DNA of 13,243 nucleotides, from the NCBI GenBank assembly GCA_031254445.1, contig JAIRUL010000006.1, positions 1 to 13,243 of the forward strand, written 5' to 3'. Each line of letters opens with the position of its first letter. Within the stretch, counting starts at the first letter, position 1. Positions 1-5,292 of this stretch are shown here, piece after piece. A program made the position numbers and the translations under genes. Source of the stretch: Chitinispirillales bacterium (GTDB lineage Bacteria > Fibrobacterota > Chitinivibrionia > Chitinivibrionales > Chitinispirillaceae). The notes under the pieces are model-generated. The model was given only the letters and a program-made list of their open reading frames with translations. It was not told the DNA's origin and did not search any database.

Positions 1-165
1 ACGAAAGACGGGAATGATGGGAGAACGGTTGTGATCGAAATAGGAAATCAAGACATCAATGTGCCATTGTCTGACGAAAAAGAAAAACTGGTTTTGAGGG
101 GTGTTGTTCATGAAAATAACGTAGCGTTTGAAAATGTGTTTATAGGATATACTCGAAACAAATAA
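1..165 (+). CDS. C-terminal end of an unidentified protein (cut by window start)
   Basis: An open frame runs from base 1 to a TAA at 163-165 and gives the last 54 residues of a protein whose start lies outside the window. The visible part is hydrophilic, rich in charged residues and Val/Ile, and reads like alternating beta strands (for example VVIEIGNQDINVPL and ENVFIGYTRNK). There is no membrane segment and no motif I recognise. The next gene starts 24 nt downstream with its own strong ribosome site, so the two are probably in one operon. Base composition matches the AT-rich genes that follow. It may be a delivery, chaperone or structural partner of the downstream putative effector, but that rests on position only. 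The frame is confident; the function is unknown. Confidence 0.6.
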   Translation, partial: TKDGNDGRTVVIEIGNQDINVPLSDEKEKLVLRGVVHENNVAFENVFIGYTRNK

Positions 166-189
166 AATTTTCCTTTGGGAGGAATGAAT

Positions 190-972
190 ATGGGTAAGCC
201 GTCTCAAGATAGTGGTAATATGTTTACTGAAATATGTCCGAAAAATTTAGAAGGAAGGGTAGTGAGATTTATTGGCGGACGTGAACTACGTATTTGCAGA
301 GGAGGAATGACTCTAGTTGACTCTGTTCGAACAACCGTCACAAGGACTAGCGGTGAAATAAACGATGCGGATTTAGTAAGCGAAGTGCATTTTGAAAAGG
401 GTGCATATGAGAGGTTATCGCCGAAACTTGAGGCATACAACGCTAGGGTGTTAAGGAATGAATCAAGTTCTGATGGGAATCAAAAATCAGGATTATTTGG
501 AGCCACAGACGCTTTATTTATTACCATAGATGAAGGAACAATAATTCACAAAGCTATGAAAATTGCGATTGAAGAAAAAGGGAAATTAGAACTCGCAAAG
601 TTAACCAATCCTGTAGACCGTTATGTTAAACTGGGAGATATGAGCTACATCGCTAAGAAATTCAGTACTGCTGGCAAAGCACTTGATGCGGCGGGTACTG
701 TGGGTACTGCGGTAACAGTACTAGATGGTGTGTATGGGGTCGCAAAAGAACTCAATAATAAAAGGGGCGATCGTGCTTGGTGCAAGGCAAGGGTGACGGT
801 TGGGACGCTGGGAGTTAGTTGGTTAGTTGTTGGTGCCTGTACAGGCGGAGTAGGTATTGCTGTGGGGCTTGGGCTGATGGTTGGAATGACCTTATTGTTC
901 AATTGGCTTGAAAATGAAGAGATGGAACGCCTTGAAACTCTTCATCATATAAAGCTAACGTCGCGTAGCTAG
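190..972 (+). CDS. Putative secreted/injected effector with glycine-rich membrane-inserting C-terminus
   Basis: A 260-residue protein of no family I can name with certainty. I start it at the ATG at 190 because GGGAGGA at 177-183 sits 6 nt upstream; the TTG at 175 and ATG at 184 lie on or against that site. Residues 1-155 are mixed and charged, with no signal peptide. Residues 160-185 are small and hydrophobic (AGKALDAAGTVGTAVTVLDG). A short basic stretch (NNKRGDRAW) follows, then a long glycine-rich hydrophobic segment at about 201-238 (VGACTGGVGIAVGLGLMVG), then an acidic tail. This layout (small-residue helix, KxGD-type linker, glycine zipper) is common in polymorphic toxins and type VI or contractile-injection effectors. 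The next gene encodes a three-segment membrane protein, as expected for immunity to a membrane-acting toxin. No catalytic motif is visible. The gene is AT-rich compared with the core genes. The CDS is very likely real; the toxin role is inference. Confidence 0.8.
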   Translation: MGKPSQDSGNMFTEICPKNLEGRVVRFIGGRELRICRGGMTLVDSVRTTVTRTSGEINDADLVSEVHFEKGAYERLSPKLEAYNARVLRNESSSDGNQKSGLFGATDALFITIDEGTIIHKAMKIAIEEKGKLELAKLTNPVDRYVKLGDMSYIAKKFSTAGKALDAAGTVGTAVTVLDGVYGVAKELNNKRGDRAWCKARVTVGTLGVSWLVVGACTGGVGIAVGLGLMVGMTLLFNWLENEEMERLETLHHIKLTSRS

Positions 973-978
973 CAACCA

Positions 979-984
979 TATAAT
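979..984 (+). promoter_or_regulatory. Possible -10 box upstream of the membrane-protein gene
   Basis: A perfect TATAAT lies in the 63-nt gap before the gene at 1036. The matching -35 position (956-961, TAACGT) is poor. A separate promoter for an immunity gene would make sense, but this AT-rich gap could produce the box by chance. Confidence 0.25.
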
Positions 985-1035
985 ACAGACGACGCTAAAT
1001 AACCAAAAACATAAACGGAAAACAGGAAAAATATA

Positions 1036-1707
1036 ATGAACACTCTTGTGGTTGCAATCGTTGCTGTATTTATTATTACGGTTGTATATTTTATTCTAGC
1101 GAATAAGATAGGTGGTGAAGAAGGTACAAGAACGTTTTTAAATTCGAATGATTCTGAAAGTTCTAACCGTGTTGTAATAATGTTTTTACCGAAGTGGATA
1201 TCTTGTCCTTTGGCTGTATTCGCTGTGGTAGCAGTGGTTTATCTGGCTGTTCAAACGATTGACCGAATTAATGGGAATATTTTTAGTTGGGGGAGCGATG
1301 GCGTTGATTGTGTAATGGCCTTAGTATTCGTACCGCTTTTGGTCAGCGCTTGTAACATCAAACATATATTCGACGATGATGGTGTAACTACAAAAGCCAA
1401 ATTGTACCTCGCGTTTTTTGTTATCTATAAGGAGAATGTTCTGACTCCTTGGCGCGACTTTTTTTCGGTTGATTATACCGACATTGAAACGCCGTATAGC
1501 CATCGCTCTATATGTATAGGTTTAAGATCATTTAAGCTTCATACGGTGGAGAAGCGTTTTATACCTATTTTCTTCATACTCAACAACGATCGAAATCGGC
1601 AATGCCTTGTGCTTGCAGCAAAACATATGAACAAGTGGAAAGTTAGAATAGATGCACAGAACCGGCTTAAAAAAATGGGCCTTTGGCCGTATGAGCGGTC
1701 GGGGTGA
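1036..1707 (+). CDS. Membrane protein, candidate immunity protein for the upstream effector
   Basis: A 223-residue protein; AGGA at 1024-1027 sits 8 nt before the ATG. Three hydrophobic segments are visible, at about residues 3-23 (VVAIVAVFIITVVYFILA), 54-75 (around CPLAVFAVVAVVYLAVQ) and 90-107 (CVMALVFVPLLVSA). The last 115 residues are soluble and basic. They include a pattern like membrane-linked PH-type domains (around YKENVLTPWRDFFSVDYTDI, residues 131-150), in which a Trp strand contacts the membrane side. I do not recognise a named family. The gene follows the putative effector by 63 nt on the same strand and has the same AT-rich base use. Immunity proteins against pore-forming or membrane-acting toxins are usually small inner-membrane proteins, which fits. 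It could also be an ordinary membrane protein of unknown role. Confidence 0.8.
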   Translation: MNTLVVAIVAVFIITVVYFILANKIGGEEGTRTFLNSNDSESSNRVVIMFLPKWISCPLAVFAVVAVVYLAVQTIDRINGNIFSWGSDGVDCVMALVFVPLLVSACNIKHIFDDDGVTTKAKLYLAFFVIYKENVLTPWRDFFSVDYTDIETPYSHRSICIGLRSFKLHTVEKRFIPIFFILNNDRNRQCLVLAAKHMNKWKVRIDAQNRLKKMGLWPYERSG

Positions 1708-1728
1708 CGCGGTCTAGCGTCCCCGTCC
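1697..1728 (+). terminator. Hairpin over the stop codon of the putative immunity gene
   Basis: GACGC (1706-1710) pairs with GCGTC (1717-1721) around a 6-base loop. The stem extends outward through a 2-nt bulge with CGGG (1700-1703) against CCCG (1722-1725). No T-run follows, so it is not a classical intrinsic terminator. It may protect or help end the mRNA of the upstream genes. It also marks roughly where AT-rich sequence gives way to GC-rich sequence. Confidence 0.3.
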
Positions 1729-1754
1729 AACCATAGCGCGGGAGCAAACGGGCG

Positions 1755-1789
1755 AAAAAAGGAGAGCCGACTCCGAAGAGTCAGCTCTT
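1755..1789 (-). terminator. Intrinsic terminator on the minus strand, UUCG tetraloop
   Basis: Read on the minus strand, GAGCTGACTC (1787-1778) and GAGTCGGCTC (1773-1764) form a 10-position stem with one A-C mismatch, closed by TTCG. Flanking A-T and G-T pairs extend it to 1789 and 1762. It is followed by TCC and six T (1760-1755). The C(UUCG)G loop is the exceptionally stable tetraloop often seen in intrinsic terminators. On the plus strand the hairpin is followed by TTGG, so it works only for minus-strand transcripts. The nearest minus-strand template is the otherwise unannotated 1790-2160. Confidence 0.8.
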
Positions 1790-2157
1790 GGAAAAGATTG
1801 CAATGCTGACCTTACATGTCCAACTTCGACTTCGGGCATACACCCCTCACGCCGCAACCCAAGCTGCTTGTTCGCGAGTACGAGCGACATTGGTTCCAAG
1901 GGAGCGCGACGGCGTTGAAAAGGGGCAACGTCGCCGGCCTTGCGTGGCATGGCGAGACGGAAAGGTATTGTTGGGGTTGGCAAAATCGGCAGGCTCGGCG
2001 CGTTTTTGGGTGGCGCGAGGCAAGGGATTTGGTGCGTCGGCATAGATTTCAACGCCAGCGACAAAAAAGAGCCAAAAATATTGGGCGCACAATGCCGCGC
2101 CTGAGATAAACAAGCCCGACCCCCACATTTTGATTTTCACTTTGACTTTCATCCCAA
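1762..2157 (-). ncRNA. Candidate structured RNA or small transcript ending at the UUCG terminator
   Basis: This is the only content I can propose for the 485-nt gap between the putative immunity gene and tRNA-Arg. The strong minus-strand terminator needs a transcript, and a weak promoter lies at 2192-2164. GC content is like the core genome. Several frames are open on both strands, none with a good ribosome site. The longest useful minus frame (ATG at 2161 or 2152, stop near 1847) begins with a plausible membrane segment (GLFISGAALCAQYFWLFFV) but continues as Pro/Arg-rich sequence typical of a non-coding region read as protein. Local hairpins are present: GGCGC/GCGCC at 2101-2097 with 2088-2084, and a bulged stem at 1906-1934. 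I looked for conserved cores of tmRNA, RNase P RNA and SRP RNA and did not find them. It may also be a dispersed repeat. Confidence 0.35.
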
Positions 2158-2171
2158 GCATAATTTATATT
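2142..2171 (+). promoter_or_regulatory. Probable promoter for tRNA-Arg and the uppS operon
   Basis: TTGACT (2142-2147), an 18-nt spacer and TATATT (2166-2171) match the housekeeping consensus at 5 of 6 positions in each box. The expected start near 2178 leaves a leader of about 15 nt before the mature tRNA. No other clear promoter is visible before uppS. Confidence 0.5.
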
Positions 2172-2192
2172 CAAAAGATTACTATAATTCAC
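2164..2192 (-). promoter_or_regulatory. Possible minus-strand promoter for the 1762-2157 transcript
   Basis: On the minus strand GTGAAT (2192-2187), a 17-nt spacer and TATAAA (2169-2164) resemble a housekeeping-sigma promoter with a weak -35. The start would be near 2157. It overlaps the plus-strand promoter proposed for the tRNA, so the short AT-rich gap may be a divergent promoter region. Confidence 0.3.
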
Positions 2193-2267
2193 GCCCCCAT
2201 AGCTCAGTCGGATTAGAGCATCTGCCTTCTAAGCAGAGGGTCACAGGTTCGAGCCCTGTTGGGGGTA
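2193..2267 (+). tRNA. tRNA-Arg, anticodon UCU
   Basis: A full cloverleaf can be drawn. The acceptor stem is GCCCCCA (2193-2199) with TGGGGGT (2260-2266), where the first pair is G-U. The D stem is GCTC/GAGC (2202-2205, 2216-2219). The anticodon stem is TCTGC/GCAGA, with loop CTTCTAA carrying anticodon TCT at 2228-2230. The variable loop is 5 nt. The T stem is ACAGG/CCTGT around TTCGAGC. The discriminator is A2267 and CCA is not encoded. It reads AGA and AGG. It lies 44 nt before uppS on the same strand, with no terminator between them, so the two may be co-transcribed. Confidence 0.95.
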
Positions 2268-2311
2268 TTTTCGGTTTCACTGTTTTTACACAGAAAAGAG
2301 GGGTTTTTCCC

Positions 2312-3028
2312 TTGTCTGCGCCTATGAACGTCCCTAAGCATATCGGCATAATCATGGACGGCAACGGCAGGTGGGCCCGCGGGCGGGGGCTGCCGCGGAC
2401 GGCGGGGCACCGCGCGGGGACTGACGCGACGCGGGCTATAGTGCGGGCCTGCGGGGAGCTTGGGGTCTCGTACCTCACGGTGTACGTCTTCTCCGCCGAA
2501 AACTGGGGGCGGCCGTCCGCCGAGGTTTCGATGCTGATGGATCTGCTTGTGGAGATGACGCGGCGGGAGATTAGGAACCTCAACGCCAGCAACGTGCGGC
2601 TCTTGGCCATCGGCGACTTGGAGAAGCTGCCGCCTAAGACGCGGGCGGAGATGAAGAAGGGCATCGAGGAGACGAGCGGCAACACGGGGCTTGGGCTGAT
2701 TTTGGCGATAAGCTACGGCGGGCGGGCGGAGATAGTGAACGCGGCGCGCGCTTTCGCTAGGGAAGCGGCGGACAACCCCGGCCTCATAGACGCGCTTGAC
2801 GAGGGCGGCTTTAGCGAGTATATGTACACGCGCGGCGTCCCCGACCCCGAGCTTATAATACGAACCGGCGGGGACTGGCGCATAAGCAACTTCCTTTTGT
2901 GGCAGGCCGCCTACGCGGAGCTTTACATCACTGACACGCTGTGGCCGGACTTCAACAAGGAGGCCCTGATAGCGGCGATAGAGGACTTTAACCGGCGCGA
3001 TAGGCGTTTCGGAAAGGTTAAGGAATGA
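2312..3028 (+). CDS. uppS: Undecaprenyl diphosphate synthase (cis-prenyltransferase)
   Basis: Adds isopentenyl units in cis to farnesyl diphosphate to make the C55 lipid carrier for peptidoglycan and other surface polymers. The 238-residue length is typical. The signature IGIIMDGNGRWA carries the catalytic Asp (D16). SAENWGRP (61-68) and RTGGDWRISNFLLWQ (184-198) line the diphosphate sites; the usual RTSGE is RTGGD here, a conservative change. YAELYITDTLWPDF follows. I use the TTG at 2312 because GAGGGG (2298-2303) sits 8 nt upstream; the in-frame ATG at 2324 is too far from that site. A small hairpin (AGGG 2299-2302 with CCCT 2309-2312) would cover the ribosome site. The stop overlaps the cdsA start by 4 nt, so translation is probably coupled. 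Confidence 0.95.
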   Translation: MSAPMNVPKHIGIIMDGNGRWARGRGLPRTAGHRAGTDATRAIVRACGELGVSYLTVYVFSAENWGRPSAEVSMLMDLLVEMTRREIRNLNASNVRLLAIGDLEKLPPKTRAEMKKGIEETSGNTGLGLILAISYGGRAEIVNAARAFAREAADNPGLIDALDEGGFSEYMYTRGVPDPELIIRTGGDWRISNFLLWQAAYAELYITDTLWPDFNKEALIAAIEDFNRRDRRFGKVKE

Positions 3029-3945
3029 TCAACAAGGCCAACCTAAAAAAAAGGCTTGCGTTTGCGGCGGTCGCGGTGCCGGTGGCCTTTGTGATCGTCA
3101 GCTCGAAGTTTTCCCTCTCCGCGCTTGCGCTTAGGCTCCTCGGCCTCTCCGCAGACAGCGCTCCCGCAATCTACCCGGGACAGATTTTGGCGCTTGTCAT
3201 TGTCATGTTCGGGGCGTTTGAATATATAAGGATGTTGAGCGCGGCCAACAAGGTAAACGCCTTCTGGCTAGGCTATGTGTGGATATTCGTCATGAGCGCG
3301 GCGGACTTGCTCAACTACTCCATCCCCGCGCCCCTGTCAAACAGCGTGCTCCTAATGATGGTCGCTTTCGAGGCGTTCTTCTTCGGCGGGGAGGCGCAGT
3401 TTGGGCGGTGGAAGCGGGCGAGCCTCTTCTTCACCGGAATGATCTTCCTGAATATCGCCTCCATCAGCATGATGAGCCTCTACAACGCCCCGTTCCAACA
3501 GCTCTTTAACTCGCCTACGATTTGGGCGTTCGGATTTTTGGACGTGGTGATAGTGATAACAGCGACATTTTTGTGCGACACCGCGGCGTACTTCGCGGGC
3601 TCGACAATCGGCAAGCGCCGCTTCTCGTCCATAAGCCCGAACAAGACGATAGAGGGCAGCGTTGCCGGCCTTGGCGCGGCGATGCTCGTGATGTCCGTCT
3701 GCTGGATATTTATAAGGAACCCCGAGTACCCGCTGTTCCTCGGGCCTATACTCGGCCTCATAATCGGCGTTACCGCGCAGACCGGCGACCTCCTCGTGTC
3801 GCTCATCAAGCGCTACTTCCGGGTAAAGGACGCCTCCACCATCATCCCCGGGCACGGCGGGATTTTAGACCGGTTCGACAGCCTATTCTTCACCGCGCCG
3901 GTGCTTTGCCTATTCGCGTGGCTCTTGGTTAGGTGGTATTCGTGA
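3025..3945 (+). CDS. cdsA: Phosphatidate cytidylyltransferase (CDP-diglyceride synthase)
   Basis: An integral membrane enzyme that makes CDP-diacylglycerol from phosphatidate and CTP, the branch point for all phospholipids. The protein has 306 residues and multiple hydrophobic helices. The family signature is present near the C-terminus: SLIKRYFRVKDAS (259-271) followed by IIPGHGGILDRFDSL (273-287), with the metal-binding Asp residues at 282 and 285. CDTAAYFAGSTIGKRRF and SPNKTIEGS (184-212) are also family-typical. It starts with ATG inside an ATGA overlap with the uppS stop and ends overlapping dxr, so it lies in a tight operon. The order uppS-cdsA-dxr-rseP is common in many bacteria. Confidence 0.95.
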   Translation: MINKANLKKRLAFAAVAVPVAFVIVSSKFSLSALALRLLGLSADSAPAIYPGQILALVIVMFGAFEYIRMLSAANKVNAFWLGYVWIFVMSAADLLNYSIPAPLSNSVLLMMVAFEAFFFGGEAQFGRWKRASLFFTGMIFLNIASISMMSLYNAPFQQLFNSPTIWAFGFLDVVIVITATFLCDTAAYFAGSTIGKRRFSSISPNKTIEGSVAGLGAAMLVMSVCWIFIRNPEYPLFLGPILGLIIGVTAQTGDLLVSLIKRYFRVKDASTIIPGHGGILDRFDSLFFTAPVLCLFAWLLVRWYS

Positions 3946-5132
3946 CAAGCGGCGAGCGCAAGCGGATACTGATATTAGGGTCAACAGGGTCTATAGGCAG
4001 AAGCGCGTGCAGCTGCGTGCGCCGGTTCCGCGAGCGGTTCGAGGTGGCGGGGCTTGCGGCTGGATCTAACATCGATTTACTTGCCGAGCAAGTAACAGAA
4101 TTCGCGCCGTCGGCGGCATATATCACGGCCGCAACAAATGCTGATGCCTTGCGGGATAGATTCGGCGGGAACGTTAAGGTTTATGACGGAAGCGACGGAG
4201 CTAGCGGGCTTGAGCGCATCGTCGAGGAGTGCGATTACGACATCCTCCTAAACGCGCTCGTGGGCGCGGTGGGTTTCAGGCCGACCGTCGCGGCTCTTAA
4301 GCGCGGCAAGCGCGTGGCGTTGGCGAACAAGGAGAGCTTGGTCATCGGCGGGGACTATATCCGTACTATCATCGGCCAAAATCAGCGCGGCGCCATCCCG
4401 GCCCTCCTGCCGATTGACAGCGAGCACAGCGCGATCCTCCAGTGCCTGCCGCAAGGCGGCGCGGACGGCTCGGTCGAATCGATAATAATCACGGCGTCCG
4501 GCGGGCCGTTTCGGAACCAGCCGGAAGAGGCGCTCGCCTCCGTCACGCCGGAACAGGCGCTCAACCACCCGACATGGTCTATGGGAAAGAAGATAACCGT
4601 CGATTCGTCAACGCTCATGAACAAGGGCTTCGAGGTGATAGAGGCGCACCACCTCTTCTCCCTCCCCTACGACAAGCTGCGCGTCTGCGTCCACCCGCAA
4701 TCTATCATCCACTCGCTCGTAGAGTTTCACGACGGCGCGGTGATAGCGCAGCTCGGCCTGCCCGACATGGAGCTGCCGATACAGTACGCGCTCTCGTGGC
4801 CGCATAGGCTGCCGATAGGCGGCAAGCGCCTCCGCTTGTCCGATATCCGCAGCTTGGAATTCTTCGAACCGGACATGGGCAAGTTCCCGTGCCTGAGCCT
4901 TTGCATAGAAGCGGGGCGGATAGGCGGAACGGCGCCTGCGGCGGTAAACGCGGCAAACGAGGTAGCCGTTGATTTATTTTTGAATAAGCGTATTGGATTC
5001 ACCGATATAGCGAGGATAGTAGAGTCGGCGTTAAAAGGGCATAGCCCAGTGAAAGCAGATTCAGTGGAAGTTATAGAGGGGGTTGATCGGGAGGTTAGGG
5101 AGAGGGTTTCGCGGCGGGATATGGTGTGTTGA
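3942..5132 (+). CDS. dxr: 1-deoxy-D-xylulose 5-phosphate reductoisomerase
   Basis: Converts DXP to 2-C-methyl-D-erythritol 4-phosphate with NADPH, the committed step of the MEP isoprenoid pathway, which supplies precursors used by UppS. The 396-residue length is typical. Motifs in order: the NADPH loop ILGSTGSIG (10-19); LANKESLV (128-134); metal ligands in PIDSEHSAI (D159, E161); the flexible loop ASGGPFR (185-191); TWSMGKKITVDSSTLMNKGFE (split here as positions 211-231) with the third ligand E234; and AAVNAANEVAV (333-343). I choose the GTG at 3942, which overlaps the cdsA stop as GTGA and has AGGTGG (3931-3936) 5 nt upstream. A GTG at 3933 is possible and adds three residues. The last 90 bases are G-rich and less typical of the gene, but the frame is intact. 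Confidence 0.95.
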   Translation: MTSGERKRILILGSTGSIGRSACSCVRRFRERFEVAGLAAGSNIDLLAEQVTEFAPSAAYITAATNADALRDRFGGNVKVYDGSDGASGLERIVEECDYDILLNALVGAVGFRPTVAALKRGKRVALANKESLVIGGDYIRTIIGQNQRGAIPALLPIDSEHSAILQCLPQGGADGSVESIIITASGGPFRNQPEEALASVTPEQALNHPTWSMGKKITVDSSTLMNKGFEVIEAHHLFSLPYDKLRVCVHPQSIIHSLVEFHDGAVIAQLGLPDMELPIQYALSWPHRLPIGGKRLRLSDIRSLEFFEPDMGKFPCLSLCIEAGRIGGTAPAAVNAANEVAVDLFLNKRIGFTDIARIVESALKGHSPVKADSVEVIEGVDREVRERVSRRDMVC

Positions 5133-5154
5133 TTTTGATGTACCGGTTTTAAAA

Positions 5155-5194
5155 CAGTATCCTCCCCCGCCTCTTCTTTTGGGGGAGGATACTG
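5155..5194. repeat. 14-bp perfect inverted repeat between dxr and rseP
   Basis: Bases 5155-5168 (CAGTATCCTCCCCC) and 5181-5194 are exact reverse complements around a 12-nt pyrimidine-rich loop. On the plus strand a G-rich run follows rather than T, so it is a poor terminator for dxr; on the minus strand only TTTT follows. Its strong symmetry in a short spacer fits a REP-like or small dispersed palindromic element. Confidence 0.75.
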
Positions 5195-5223
5195 ATAGGA
5201 GGGGGCGAATGTATCGGGGCGTT

Positions 5224-5260
5224 ACGGGGCAGAGCCCCGTCCCCAAAAGATTTTAATTTT
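5224..5260 (+). terminator. Second hairpin between dxr and rseP, terminator-like
   Basis: ACGGGGC (5224-5230) pairs with GCCCCGT (5234-5240) around loop AGA, followed after a CCCC-AAAAG spacer by T-rich sequence (GATTTTAATTTT). The gap before the T-run makes it an imperfect intrinsic terminator for uppS-cdsA-dxr. It may instead be part of the same palindromic element as 5155-5194. Confidence 0.35.
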
Positions 5261-5292
5261 AAAACAACAGCAATAAGGATAAAAACAAAACC

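Noticed and set aside
1714..2161. Overlapping open frames on both strands between the putative immunity gene and the tRNA
   Set aside because: Several frames are open at once, none has a good ribosome site, and the products are Pro/Arg-rich. I treat the region as a candidate RNA or repeat instead.
2183..2188. Perfect TATAAT just before the tRNA
   Set aside because: Transcription from it would start inside the mature tRNA; the TTGACT/TATATT pair upstream fits better.
1755..2192. tmRNA, RNase P RNA or SRP RNA
   Set aside because: The conserved cores of these RNAs (tRNA-like end, GAGGAAAGTC-type core, SRP tetraloop helix) were not found on either strand.
1..2267. Integrative element inserted at tRNA-Arg
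   Set aside because: The AT-rich genes lie on the 5' side of the tRNA, no integrase is seen, no duplicated tRNA end is found, and 485 nt of core-like GC sequence lies between.
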